DNA of 64,000 bases from positions 150,453-214,452 of the forward strand of contig JACMJZ010000007.1 of assembly GCA_014380365.1 (NCBI GenBank). Reading direction: 5' to 3'. The DNA comes from Pyrinomonadaceae bacterium. Its GTDB lineage: Bacteria > Acidobacteriota > Blastocatellia > Pyrinomonadales > Pyrinomonadaceae. Of the stretch, positions 40,322 to 50,497 are shown piece after piece (positions within the stretch are counted from its first letter, which is position 1; each line of letters opens with the position of its first letter). The position numbers were made by a program, and so were the translations under genes. The notes under the pieces were generated by a model. It was not told where the DNA came from. It saw only the letters and a program-made list of their open reading frames with translations, and made no database searches.

Positions 40322-43300
40322 TCAAGGCGCAGTTACCGGCAACGTTGGCAAATTCGCACAAGTCTTTAGAGGCGGCACGCCGATCTTCGCGTTATGCCAC
40401 TCCTCATACTGCCGCCAGTCTTCGGCGGTTAAGTTAGGAACGAGCCGCGCGCACGCTTCCTCCAACAACGCCGCAGGACTCCAAAGCCACAACTGCGCTG
40501 ATGTTGCCACGTCCGGCTCGGAATTCCCGCGGGCTGAACCGGCGATCGCAAGGTATTTATCATCGGGACCAAACGCAATGTTTATCACACTATCAGTGGT
40601 CTGGCGGGCGACCTCCCGCCCTGTCGCAATTTCCCAGACCCGCGTTGTGTTATCGTCGCTGGCGGTCGCCAAATATCGCTGGTCACGGCTGAAGGCGACA
40701 CTGGAGACTGAACCCTCGTGTGTAAAACTCCGATACAGTGGCTTTGGCTCCTCCCATCGCCCATCCTTAACAGTCCATAAGGCAGCGGAGTTATCGCTGC
40801 TTGCAGTGGCCAGATGGTTCCCATCCGGGCTGAAGAGAATTCTATTTATTCCCTCAGTGTGCGTTCCCAAAAGGGCAACTTGTTGCCACGTTGACATCTT
40901 GCGCACGTGGACGCTCCCCCCTACGGCGAACGCCAAATAATCTCCGTTTGGGGTGAAGGCCGAAGCCGTAACATAGGAAGCGGTAAACGGCAACTCACGC
41001 CCGGCTTCAAGGTCGAACACATGAAGAGTCGCGCTTTCGTCATAGGCTAAGAGGTATTTCTCGTTTCCGCTGAATCGCACAAACTCGTAGGTTGAGTCAT
41101 CTACAAAATCGAAGCTCTTACCTTCGAGCCTCATTTCTCGCGCAGTGGCTTTCTCAATTACACGAAGCGCGACAATGCCGAGGTCGTCTTTTGACAGAAC
41201 GGCCCTGACCCAATATTTTCCGCTCGGGCTGATAGCGACGACCGGTTCAGCACTGATCGGCTCGCGGTCTGTCAATGCCCTTCCGCTGGCAGCGTCCCAC
41301 CATTGAACAAATGAGTTGCCATTGCTTTCCTCGGTTACTGCCCCCAGGTATTTCCCATTTGAGCTGAAGAACATGATGTCAAAACCGGGGTAGTCGAATA
41401 CACTTTCCCGGCCACTCTTTATGTGCCGCGCCCGGATCTGGCCTTCCTGGTTTACCCCGACTAGATAACTACCGTCGGGGCTAATCATAAATATCTGCTC
41501 CCGCCCGGTAACTTTGCTACCGAAATTCAAAAAATCCGTGCCGGCGGAAACGTCCCAAATCTGAGCGAGGTTGTCTTCACCTGCGGTGGCGACGGCGTCC
41601 CCTTCAGGGCTGAAGGCGACAGAGTTAACTCGTTTCTGATGGATCATCCGAGAAATCTCTCGTGCTGACACCCAATCCCAGACTCGAGCCGTTGCGTCTG
41701 CGCTGGCGGTCGCGAGATACCTTCCATCCGGACTGAAAGCTAAGTCGGTGACCTCTCCTTCATGAATAATGTGTGCGACCTCCCGCGCTGTCTCGATTTC
41801 CCATACTCGTGCCGTAAAGTCATCGCTCGCGGTCGCAAGATATCTAGCGTCAGGGCTAAAGACGATGCGGTTTATACGCTTGGAGTGAAACAGGCGTGCT
41901 ACCGACTTTTGCGACGAAACATCCCAAATCTGCACGTATGGCTCGGCAGCACGCGTCCCATCACGTAAGGTCGCGAGGTATTTGCCGGCAGCATCCGGGC
42001 TGAATAGAACTCCCACACCAAGATCGGTGGACAAGTTCGCTATCTGATTTTTCGTGGCGGTCTCGTAAACGCGAACAAAAGCCCTCGCCGGGACCCGCTT
42101 GTCTATCTGAGCCGGGATTGTTTCGGACACGGTTATTGCAATGCGGTCTCCGGTGGCACTGAAAACCAGTGGGTTCTCCCAAAAGGGTGACAGTGGGGAC
42201 ACATAAGTTTCAGGTGCGGCAGAGCCTGATAATGAAGGATTTGGGAAACTAGACACTAGTTTGAGCGAGGACGTCTCCCAAACGCTCACTGTGTGATCGG
42301 GATTGAAGGTTGCTACGTAGCGACTATCCGGGCTGAAGACAGGAATCGATGAGAGCTTCGCAGACAAGGGTGGGAGCTTGCGGCCAGTCTCCATCTCGAC
42401 TATCTCCCATTTCTCTTGAGCCACCTGTGCCAAATACTTCCCCTGCGGACTGAGGGACGATCTCCTCATTGCGTCATCTTTTTGCAAGATCCCCTGTCCG
42501 GCAAAGCGCAAAGAGAATTCCGTGTTGCCCGATACTTCTGGCTTGGTGTTTGTCCAGAGCTGTGCCTCGATGCCTTGGCGCACCAAACCGGACGAAGATG
42601 TAAAGTCTCCCCGGAGCGTTATCAAAGTGTTACGGTCCTTGCCAAAGGCGACGCTTTGGACAGGATGAGAAAGCGGCAGGCTGGCAATCGGTCTTGGCAG
42701 CAGAGCCAGCCCTCGACTTAGGGCTTGGTAGCCTACTTCGGAGGGCGTAATAATCATGGATTCCTGAGCCAGAAGCACGCTGTGTTTGAGTAGCCGGGCC
42801 TGTTGGTTTCTTGTGAGCTCAGCGAACGCCCCGAGTTGGCCCCCCTGAGAGATTCTTTGCGCTTCTTTTGCAAGCTTCTCCTGTTTCACTGCCTCGGCGC
42901 GTAAATCTTCGGCCTCCTTTCTGGCGATTTGCTCCTGTTCGCCTGCCGCTACCGCAATCGACCGTTGGTGTTCGGCGTTCTCGGTCTGTTTCTGTGCCTC
43001 CTCACGACGTGCTTCAGCTTGTTTCTTGGCCGAGGTCTCTTTCCCAGCGAGCTCCTCGGCAAGGGCACGCTGTCGTTCGGCTTCTTTCGTCTGTTGCTCA
43101 GCTATTTGCCGTTGTTCTTCGGCTTCTTTCCGTTGTTCTTCTGCTTCTTTCCGTTGCTCTACGGCTTCAGCCCGTGCGGCCCGTTCCAGACCAACCGCTT
43201 CCTCTGCTCTATTGCGCTGCGTTTCCGCGTCGCGCCGTGCCAACCGTTCCGAATTAACTGCCTGCTCGGCATTAGACTTCTGGTACCAGGCGTACAGAGT

Positions 43301-44482
43301 CAGCGGAAGCAAAAGGATGCCAATGGCGGCGAACATGGTGGTAGCGCCTGAAACGATAGCTGTCCGCCGGAGTTGCTTTTTCAAAGTTGCCGGCAGGTGG
43401 TTTTTGACCCAATGTTCGTTGAAAACTGTTCGGTAAATCTTATTGCGGACATTCAATACGCCGGCACTTGTGCGATGGACGACGCCCGAGAGTTTGAGGT
43501 GGGATTTAACCAGCGACTGCTCCTCGTCGCGGACGCGACCTGGTTGTCGCAGAATATCCAGGTACGTGGTCAGCACCGCAGTCGGATTCTTCGCGCGCTT
43601 TGTCAGCATGTCGCGCACGAATTGAAGATTGTTGTCCTTCTCAGCTTGCTCGCCGAAAAACGTATGCGCAACTATATCGTCCAGCTCATTTCGCTCCCAA
43701 CTACCTCGCCCGTCCTGCGCAATAGCGCGGCACAAACGCAGCGTCAGGTAGGGGTGTCCGCCCGTCCATCCCAGAATCCAACCCAACACCTCCTCTGCAT
43801 GAGGGGACGGAAGCCCCAGCCCGGCCAGTAGAGGCAGTGCTTCTTCACCGTTGAAGTCAGTTAGATCAACTCGCTCACCGATGTTGAAGGGAGTGCGCTG
43901 TGGATCGCGCATCAGGTCGCTGGGAGTAGCCACCCCGATGAGCACGAATGAGAGTCGCTGGAATTCAGGAACGTGCGCTCGCGCGTTGTGGAGGTAACGT
44001 ATCGCGGCGTAGAAGTCGTCCGTGAAACCGAGACTTAGCGTGGTATCTATTTCATCAATGCAAATGACTACCTGACCCTTAACTTCCCGCATTAGCTCCT
44101 TACGGAAGTAGTCCGTCATGCGCTGCGTGGTGCTGAGATGATTGTTCTTTTCCCACCAGGAGACTACATCTCCCTCCAGGGCGAGTTGATCCTCGATGGC
44201 TGAAAGTAATCCGAGGTGCCAGGACTCGGAAGTCACGTCGGTGCCGAGTTGCGTCAGGTCAATAATTACCGTGCGTACGCCCTCTTCGTTAAGGCGCTCT
44301 ACCGTGCGTTTCATCAGGCTCGACTTGCCCATCTGCCGCGGAGTCAGTACGTAGCTGAACGTGCCGGTACGACAGAGTGCCAGTAACTCATTGTCAGCCC
44401 TGCGGGGAATGTAGATTCCCCCGCTGGCCTGCACGTCCCCGCCCACAGCGTACATGCTTGGGTTAGCCTTAATTTCGTACAT
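40322..44482 (-). CDS. AAA-like (AAA_35/STAND-type) ATPase with TM helix, long coiled coil and WD40 beta-propeller
   Basis: YVLTPRQMGKSSLMKR P-loop, VVICIDEIDTTL; TM IVSGATTMFAAIGILLLPLTLYAWY; (K/R)EAEEQR heptads; repeated VAFSPDGRYLATASxDxTARVWD units. Confidence 0.9.
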   Translation of the reverse strand: MYEIKANPSMYAVGGDVQASGGIYIPRRADNELLALCRTGTFSYVLTPRQMGKSSLMKRTVERLNEEGVRTVIIDLTQLGTDVTSESWHLGLLSAIEDQLALEGDVVSWWEKNNHLSTTQRMTDYFRKELMREVKGQVVICIDEIDTTLSLGFTDDFYAAIRYLHNARAHVPEFQRLSFVLIGVATPSDLMRDPQRTPFNIGERVDLTDFNGEEALPLLAGLGLPSPHAEEVLGWILGWTGGHPYLTLRLCRAIAQDGRGSWERNELDDIVAHTFFGEQAEKDNNLQFVRDMLTKRAKNPTAVLTTYLDILRQPGRVRDEEQSLVKSHLKLSGVVHRTSAGVLNVRNKIYRTVFNEHWVKNHLPATLKKQLRRTAIVSGATTMFAAIGILLLPLTLYAWYQKSNAEQAVNSERLARRDAETQRNRAEEAVGLERAARAEAVEQRKEAEEQRKEAEEQRQIAEQQTKEAERQRALAEELAGKETSAKKQAEARREEAQKQTENAEHQRSIAVAAGEQEQIARKEAEDLRAEAVKQEKLAKEAQRISQGGQLGAFAELTRNQQARLLKHSVLLAQESMIITPSEVGYQALSRGLALLPRPIASLPLSHPVQSVAFGKDRNTLITLRGDFTSSSGLVRQGIEAQLWTNTKPEVSGNTEFSLRFAGQGILQKDDAMRRSSLSPQGKYLAQVAQEKWEIVEMETGRKLPPLSAKLSSIPVFSPDSRYVATFNPDHTVSVWETSSLKLVSSFPNPSLSGSAAPETYVSPLSPFWENPLVFSATGDRIAITVSETIPAQIDKRVPARAFVRVYETATKNQIANLSTDLGVGVLFSPDAAGKYLATLRDGTRAAEPYVQIWDVSSQKSVARLFHSKRINRIVFSPDARYLATASDDFTARVWEIETAREVAHIIHEGEVTDLAFSPDGRYLATASADATARVWDWVSAREISRMIHQKRVNSVAFSPEGDAVATAGEDNLAQIWDVSAGTDFLNFGSKVTGREQIFMISPDGSYLVGVNQEGQIRARHIKSGRESVFDYPGFDIMFFSSNGKYLGAVTEESNGNSFVQWWDAASGRALTDREPISAEPVVAISPSGKYWVRAVLSKDDLGIVALRVIEKATAREMRLEGKSFDFVDDSTYEFVRFSGNEKYLLAYDESATLHVFDLEAGRELPFTASYVTASAFTPNGDYLAFAVGGSVHVRKMSTWQQVALLGTHTEGINRILFSPDGNHLATASSDNSAALWTVKDGRWEEPKPLYRSFTHEGSVSSVAFSRDQRYLATASDDNTTRVWEIATGREVARQTTDSVINIAFGPDDKYLAIAGSARGNSEPDVATSAQLWLWSPAALLEEACARLVPNLTAEDWRQYEEWHNAKIGVPPLKTCANLPTLPVTAP

Positions 44483-46052
44483 TGAGTTGCTCCCGGAAGT
44501 AACTTTCATAGAGTGAACAGCGGGGTATGACCTCGTGACCGTCCTGGCGCACTAATCCGGCGCCCCGTAAGCGGAAGAAGAGCAGTTTGTCTTCACACTC
44601 GTGCTTCAGGATTACGCGGCGCAACGCCTCAACGAGTTCCGCTTTCTTGTGTAGTCGGAACAGGTGGTAACGTAAATGGTCACCGAATGGTCCACGATCG
44701 TTAGTCGCCTGGCTAAAAAGCTCGTCCGGGCTACAGCGACCGCTGGCGACCAGATAGAGCGCGCGACGCACCAGGTAAGGATGGCCGTGCAACAAAGTCA
44801 TCAGGTCATCCGCCTCTTTGTTTGTCAGTGGCGAGCTGTGGAGCTGGTTCAGCCTGGAAACCTGGTCTTTATCGAAGTCGTCTAATTCGAGGACCTCACC
44901 GACGTTGAAAGGTGACTGATTCAGGTTTTCGATCAGCTGGTAAGGTTCGGTTGAGGTTACGAGTACCAAGTCAAGATATCTGGAGAGCGCAGATGGCTGC
45001 CGACTATTATGCCAACTGCGAAGCATTCCGAAGAAATCAGAGCGAAAGTCTGCCTCGAAGATGCTATCCACCTCGTCCATCGCGAAGACGAGAGGGCCGT
45101 TCACTTCTTTCAATAGATACTTGTTTAGATAACGCGTGCATCGCACTCCGTTCGGAAGTTGCCCGCGCCAGAACTCTTCCACACGATCTTCCAGATCTAA
45201 AGCGTCCGTCAGCCAGGAGCAAAACTGCTTAAAGAAGAGGTCGCCGTCGGTCAGCATAGCTTTGTCGATCAACTGAAAGTCGAGAAACGCGACGCGCTTG
45301 CCCGCCTTTGCTGCCTGGTTGATCGTGCGCATGAGGAGGGAGCTCTTCCCCATCTGGCGAGGCGCTTTAATTGTGATTGTCACTCCCTCCCGCTTAATCG
45401 CTTCAAAGGCGATTCCGTCGGATGGGCGGCGGACGTACAAGGCTGATTCCGCGTTCATTGTCCCTTCCGGCATCTCAAGAGGGACTGGTTGCGCTGAAGG
45501 GGATGGACGGGGTAACTGCTGCGGGTCGGCCGCTTGCAAAACCTGAGATAACTGATCTTCGCCAATCGGCAGAATACTGCCGGAAATAGCTAACCTTATT
45601 TCATTGATTAAGCGCACTGTGTCGGCAGGTTCGTCCCAGAGTGCCCAGTTTAGGGAATTAAGGTAAGCGCTCAACGGATACTCGAAGGGCTCTCGATAGC
45701 CCAGTCGCACCGGCAGGATCATCGGCCCTTCCGGACCTTCTTTTCTAAGCCGGTGTGCAGTCTCGACCTCGGCTAGGACCATCTCGCTATGTACGGACCG
45801 TTCGGAAAGAAAACTGATGAGAAAGTTAGAATGGCGAAGCTCGGCCTCAATGCGTTCGGCCCATGGTGTCCCAACCGGCATCAACTGATCGATAAAGACA
45901 TCGTGCTGTGATGCCAGCGCGCGGTACACCTGCATGGCTACCGATTCATCGGGGTCGCCGCCGCGCTTATAGCTAATAAAGATTCGCCGACGTGCCTCCG
46001 CAGGCTGGGATGGTGAAGAGTCTGCACCCATCATTTCATCTTCTGAACTCAT
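44469..46052 (-). CDS. TIR domain - AAA-like (AAA_35/STAND-type) ATPase
   Basis: RRRIFISYKRGGD...LISFLSERSVHSEMVLAEVETA (TIR); ITIKAPRQMGKSSLLMRT P-loop; LVFAMDEVDSIF; stop overlaps start of downstream WD40 gene. Confidence 0.9.
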   Translation of the reverse strand: MSSEDEMMGADSSPSQPAEARRRIFISYKRGGDPDESVAMQVYRALASQHDVFIDQLMPVGTPWAERIEAELRHSNFLISFLSERSVHSEMVLAEVETAHRLRKEGPEGPMILPVRLGYREPFEYPLSAYLNSLNWALWDEPADTVRLINEIRLAISGSILPIGEDQLSQVLQAADPQQLPRPSPSAQPVPLEMPEGTMNAESALYVRRPSDGIAFEAIKREGVTITIKAPRQMGKSSLLMRTINQAAKAGKRVAFLDFQLIDKAMLTDGDLFFKQFCSWLTDALDLEDRVEEFWRGQLPNGVRCTRYLNKYLLKEVNGPLVFAMDEVDSIFEADFRSDFFGMLRSWHNSRQPSALSRYLDLVLVTSTEPYQLIENLNQSPFNVGEVLELDDFDKDQVSRLNQLHSSPLTNKEADDLMTLLHGHPYLVRRALYLVASGRCSPDELFSQATNDRGPFGDHLRYHLFRLHKKAELVEALRRVILKHECEDKLLFFRLRGAGLVRQDGHEVIPRCSLYESYFREQLNVRN

Positions 46053-46469
46053 TGTGTACCTCTCAGGGAATTGAGGTTCGCGTTGGAACAACAGCAGACG
46101 GTGAACGATAAGAAATATTTTGAGACAAGGCCGGACGAGTTAACTGATCAACAGTGGGTACTCCGGTCTATTAAGGCAAACAATACAGATGCGATTTGGA
46201 GTATACACTCAGTTTAAGAACATGCAAAAATTTGTACTCCACAGTAGCCGTTGGGCAGAAGTAGAACCCGGTCGAAAGGATGAGTTAGGAAATATGTCAA
46301 ACGGCAAAATCGAAGGTGCGACGTTTGAGGAGCCAAGACCTACGTGGATGGGTAGTCGTTTCGTCTACTCGTTCCATTTCCGGTGAATAAGATCGGGTAC
46401 TCACGATCTGTTGCGTCAACCGGGCGGAGTACTTGTCACTGATTACTCTTCTTGTTAGTATCCGGCGAA

Positions 46470-47036
46470 ATGGATTTCATCGAGAAAGCACGCATCATGG
46501 ATGGGCCGCGGATCAATCGCGCGCTCGCGCGGCTGGCCTCCGAAATCGTGGAAGAGAATCATGGCGCAGGAGATCTGTACCTCGTAGGTATTCGACGAAG
46601 AGGCGTTCCGCTCGCCGAGCGAATGGCGGATAAGATTGCGGATCTCGAAGGCGATCGGCCGCCAGTCGGAGTCGTGGACATCACACTTTATCGCGATGAC
46701 CTTTCCACAGTTGGAGCGAAGCCTATCGTTAACCGTACGGAACTGCCGGGCGACATCGAGAGCCGCAACATCGTCTTGATCGATGACGTGCTCTATACCG
46801 GCCGCACAATCCGTGCGGCATTGGATCAGTTGATTGATTTTGGTCGTCCGCGCCGCGTCCAGCTGGCGGTGCTGATTGATCGAGGCAAGGAACACCGCGA
46901 ACTTCCGATTCAAGCGGATTACATAGGCAAGTTAGTTCCGACCAAGAAGAGCGAAATCATCAAGGTGATGCTCCAGGAGTTCGACGAAGAAGAAGGGGTG
47001 GTCATTGTGGAACGGCCACCAGAAGAAACGACTTGA
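46470..47036 (+). CDS. pyrR: PyrR bifunctional regulator / uracil phosphoribosyltransferase
   Basis: [55 protein letters not shown]. Confidence 0.95.
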   Translation: MDFIEKARIMDGPRINRALARLASEIVEENHGAGDLYLVGIRRRGVPLAERMADKIADLEGDRPPVGVVDITLYRDDLSTVGAKPIVNRTELPGDIESRNIVLIDDVLYTGRTIRAALDQLIDFGRPRRVQLAVLIDRGKEHRELPIQADYIGKLVPTKKSEIIKVMLQEFDEEEGVVIVERPPEETT

Positions 47037-47042
47037 GTAACA

Positions 47043-47066
47043 GCGGCCAGCGATGGCCGCTTTTTT
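47043..47066 (+). terminator. Rho-independent terminator after pyrR
   Basis: GCGGCCA GCGA TGGCCGC TTTTTT. Confidence 0.85.
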
Positions 47067-47082
47067 GTATCTTTGGTAAGGA

Positions 47083-47602
47083 GTCAGTAGTCAGTGGTCT
47101 GTTGTCAGTAGTCTCCAGTTTGGTGTAGATGACTCTTGGTAAGGGACGAATACCGGGAGTCGCACTACGCTCTCAACTCAAGGAGGCAAAATGGAAAGGA
47201 CCAACTTTGAAAAACTAAGGGTATATCGATTGTCTGAGAAACTAGCAGATGAACTATGGAAGACTGTCACAGGATGGAGCTACTTTGAACGGGACACAGT
47301 TGGCAAGCAACTGGTTCGGGCTGGTGATAGTATTGGCGCAAACATAGCTGAAGGATCTGGACGTGGTACGTTTTTGGACAATCGTCGCTTCGTAAGGATG
47401 GCTAGGGGTTCGTTGAACGAAACAAAGCACTGGCTTAGAAGAGCACACAAGCGAAGTCTACTGACAGCGGCGCAGACAACCAAACTTAAGCCAATGGTCG
47501 ATGAGTTGGCACCAATGCTGAACGCTTACCTAAACTCGATCGGAGCGGTGAAATCGCAGCAGCTCGTCCAACCTGGAGTACAACGAACCACTGACTACTG
47601 AC
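47083..47602. mobile_element. Putative four-helix-bundle gene cassette bounded by perfect 16-bp inverted repeats
   Basis: GTCAGTAGTCAGTGGT (47083-47098) and exact reverse complement ACCACTGACTACTGAC (47587-47602). Confidence 0.6.
47191..47601 (+). CDS. Four-helix bundle protein (23S rRNA intervening-sequence-protein family)
   Basis: FEKLRVYRLSEKLADELW, LVRAGDSIGANIAEGSGRGT, RMARGSLNETKHWLRRAH. Confidence 0.9.
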   Translation: MERTNFEKLRVYRLSEKLADELWKTVTGWSYFERDTVGKQLVRAGDSIGANIAEGSGRGTFLDNRRFVRMARGSLNETKHWLRRAHKRSLLTAAQTTKLKPMVDELAPMLNAYLNSIGAVKSQQLVQPGVQRTTDY

Positions 47603-47604
47603 CA

Positions 47605-48618
47605 ATGACAACTGACGCAGTATTCAACCGCAAACATCTGCTCGGCATCCGCGAACTCGAAGCAGGCGAGATCACGCATCTGCTTGATACCGCTGAGACG
47701 TTTCGCGAGATTTCCAAGCGCGATATCAAGAAGGTGCCGGCTCTTCGGGGGCGCACGGTAATTAACCTCTTTTTCGAACCCTCCACCCGCACCAGAACAT
47801 CATTCGAGATCGCCGCCAAACGCCTGTCCGCGGACGCGGTCAACGTCAGCGTTTCAACCTCCAGCGTAAGTAAAGGCGAAACTCTGATGGACACGGCGCG
47901 GAATCTCGAAGCCATGTCGCCGGATTGCATTGTGGTGCGGCACTCGATGGCCGGAGCGCCACAGCAACTTGCGCGAATGGGTAACTCGCCCATCGTGAAC
48001 GCCGGCGACGGTTCACATGAGCATCCGACGCAAGCGCTGCTTGATGCGCTAACAATTCGCGAGTACAAGGGCCGGATCGAGGGACTCAAGGTCGCCATAA
48101 TTGGCGATGTACTTCACTCGCGGGTGGCCCGATCGAACATACATCTGCTAACGAAGCTAGGCGCGACTGTTTGCATCGCAGGGCCGGGGACGATGGTGCC
48201 CGCTGAATTCAACGAGTTTGTGGAAACCGGGTTGCGCGTCGAGAAGCGAATCGAAGACGCTATCGAAGGCGCGGACGTCGTGATGGTCTTGAGAATTCAG
48301 CGCGAACGGCAGGACACAGCTTTCTTCCCATCGATGCGCGAATACGCAGTCCACTATGGTCTGCGGCGACATCACCTTGAAAGAGCCGCGCCTGACGCGA
48401 TAGTGATGCATCCGGGTCCAATGAATCGAGGCATCGAGATCGCCTCGGAAGTTGCCGACGGGAGCAGCTCGCTGATTCTGGACCAGGTTACCAACGGAGT
48501 TGCAGTGCGAATGGCTGTCCTTTACTTGATCGCCGGCGGCAGCCACGCCGAGGTTGACGTGGACAAACTCGCGCCGGTTGAGAATCAAGCGAAAAAGCAA
48601 AAGGGAAGTATCGGATGA
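47605..48618 (+). CDS. pyrB: Aspartate carbamoyltransferase catalytic subunit
   Basis: [66 protein letters not shown]. Confidence 0.96.
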   Translation: MTTDAVFNRKHLLGIRELEAGEITHLLDTAETFREISKRDIKKVPALRGRTVINLFFEPSTRTRTSFEIAAKRLSADAVNVSVSTSSVSKGETLMDTARNLEAMSPDCIVVRHSMAGAPQQLARMGNSPIVNAGDGSHEHPTQALLDALTIREYKGRIEGLKVAIIGDVLHSRVARSNIHLLTKLGATVCIAGPGTMVPAEFNEFVETGLRVEKRIEDAIEGADVVMVLRIQRERQDTAFFPSMREYAVHYGLRRHHLERAAPDAIVMHPGPMNRGIEIASEVADGSSSLILDQVTNGVAVRMAVLYLIAGGSHAEVDVDKLAPVENQAKKQKGSIG

Positions 48619-49946
48619 AGATCCTGATCGCCAACGGCTACGTCATTGATCCGTCGCAGGGCATCAACGGCGGCAAAAATGTCCTCTTGGAAAATGGCCG
48701 CGTCAGCGGTTTTCTCGACCGGGGCGAGCAATTGCCGGATGGCGTCGAGGTGTTTGATGCAACCGGATTGGTCGTCGCGCCAGGGTTCATCGATCTTCAC
48801 ACTCATCTTCGCGAACCGGGCGCGGAATACAAAGAGACCATAGCGAGCGGCGCCGCAGCCGCTGTAGCGGGTGGCTGGACCACAGTCTGCGCCATGCCTA
48901 ACACCGATCCAGTAAACGACAGCCCGGCTGTCACACGTTTCATTATCGAGCAAGGTCAGCGCGCTCAGCTCGCCAATGTTGTTCCTTTGGGTGCGCTCAC
49001 CAAGGGAAGCGCGGGAAAGGAACTTGCCGAGATGGGCGAAATGAAGAGCGCCGGTATTGTGGCTGTTTCAGATGATGGTCGTCCGGTCGCAAATGCAGGA
49101 ATGATGCGGCGTGCGATGGAGTATGCGCGCGGGTTTGATTTGACCGTGGTCGACCACGCGCAGGATGAGTCTTTGAGCGTGGGCGGAGTCATGCACGAAG
49201 GGCATTGGTCGCTTCTGCTCGGCCTCAAGGGCATGCCAGCGGCCGCAGAAGATGTGCATGTAATTCGCGACTGCGTGTTGGCAAAACTCACCGGGGCTGC
49301 GGTGCACATCGCACACGTCTCGACCCGGGCTTCAGTCGATGCGGTGCGGCGCGCTAAAGAGATGGGAATCCGAATCACCTGCGAGGTGGCTCCGCACCAT
49401 TGGACGTTAACCGACGAAGCGGTTGCCGACTTTGATACAAACACCAAGATGAGCCCACCGTTGCGCAACCATGATCACGTCGACGCGTTGTTGGACGGTC
49501 TGAAGGACGGAACGATCGACACGATTGCCACGGACCACGCACCTCATCACGCGGATGAGAAAGCCCTGGAATTCGACCAGGCCCCTTTTGGAATCATCGG
49601 ACTGGAGACTGCGGTCGGCCTGGCATTTGAGTTAGTGAATAGAGGCTTGATTGATCTTGGGCGGATGGTGGAGTTGTGCTCAACAAATCCGGCGCGAATA
49701 TTTGCCTTGGCGGACCGTGGAACGTTATCTAAGAACGCTCACGCTGACATAACGATTCTCGACCCGGCGTATGAATGGACCTTTGATGTTAAGGCCTCAA
49801 AATCCAAGAGTCGAAACACGCCCTTTAACGGACGCGCCATGACCGGCGCCGCGGTAGCAACGATTGTTGGCGGCCGCCTCGTCTACCTTAATCCTGATTA
49901 CACTCGCATCACCGACACTAAGCAGCGCAATGCGACTGCAAAGTAG
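48615..49946 (+). CDS. pyrC: Dihydroorotase
   Basis: [78 protein letters not shown]. Confidence 0.96.
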   Translation: MKILIANGYVIDPSQGINGGKNVLLENGRVSGFLDRGEQLPDGVEVFDATGLVVAPGFIDLHTHLREPGAEYKETIASGAAAAVAGGWTTVCAMPNTDPVNDSPAVTRFIIEQGQRAQLANVVPLGALTKGSAGKELAEMGEMKSAGIVAVSDDGRPVANAGMMRRAMEYARGFDLTVVDHAQDESLSVGGVMHEGHWSLLLGLKGMPAAAEDVHVIRDCVLAKLTGAAVHIAHVSTRASVDAVRRAKEMGIRITCEVAPHHWTLTDEAVADFDTNTKMSPPLRNHDHVDALLDGLKDGTIDTIATDHAPHHADEKALEFDQAPFGIIGLETAVGLAFELVNRGLIDLGRMVELCSTNPARIFALADRGTLSKNAHADITILDPAYEWTFDVKASKSKSRNTPFNGRAMTGAAVATIVGGRLVYLNPDYTRITDTKQRNATAK

Positions 49947-50005
49947 TGAGATATGAAAAATTTTGAGGGAACCTCCCACGAGCCCGGAACTCGCCACAAA
50001 AAAGG

Positions 50006-50029
50006 ACAGGCAGGAATGCCTGTCCTACT
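50006..50029. terminator. Perfect hairpin downstream of pyrC
   Basis: GGACAGGCA GGAA TGCCTGTCC. Confidence 0.5.
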
Positions 50030-50497
50030 AAGGAATTAAACTGTTGGAAGCCCGCCCGCGCTCTCCCCTTCGCTTGCGAGCTCCCATCGCACCGACAACC
50101 CGAAGGTCGCCGATCCTTTTGATGTCCGACAACTTCCGTTATCTACATCAGAGACCATCGCGTAACTTCTCCACGCTCCGTTACGCTTCGAAGTACGTTG
50201 AGCAATGACCATGCCACGGCGAGTGTTCGCAGTGACAGCGTAATCGGTAACGGGGAATCCTCACTTTTTAGCGACTTAGCTATCAGCGCAGAAAGCAAAA
50301 ATATTCCTGTTCAAATAGATGTAGACGATGTGGGCACACTCGTGAAGGTGCCTGCACGATATGGAGTGGCGCGGTGATGAAGCGGGAAGAGGTGATGGCA
50401 GAATGTGTGGCCAGCAGAGGAGTAAAGCACTGGCTTGATGGAACAGAGAAGGAGGCCCTCGCCAGATACTAACGAGGGCCCACATGATCGGCTATCG

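Noticed and set aside
40266-43831. Plus-strand ORFs opposite the WD40/AAA gene
   Set aside because: Shadow ORFs of the repeat-rich coiled-coil and WD40 codons.
46189-46386. 65-aa ORF between TIR gene and pyrR
   Set aside because: No recognisable motif, weak context; may be chance.
47067-47190. PyrR binding-loop attenuator upstream of the four-helix gene/pyrB
   Set aside because: No convincing ARUCCNGNGAGGYU-like sequence found by eye.
49947-50497. Degenerate small ORFs or remnant gene in the pyrC-protease spacer
   Set aside because: Only fragments of repeat families (GTCCGACAAC, GAAGCCCGCCCGCGC) and no supported coding region.
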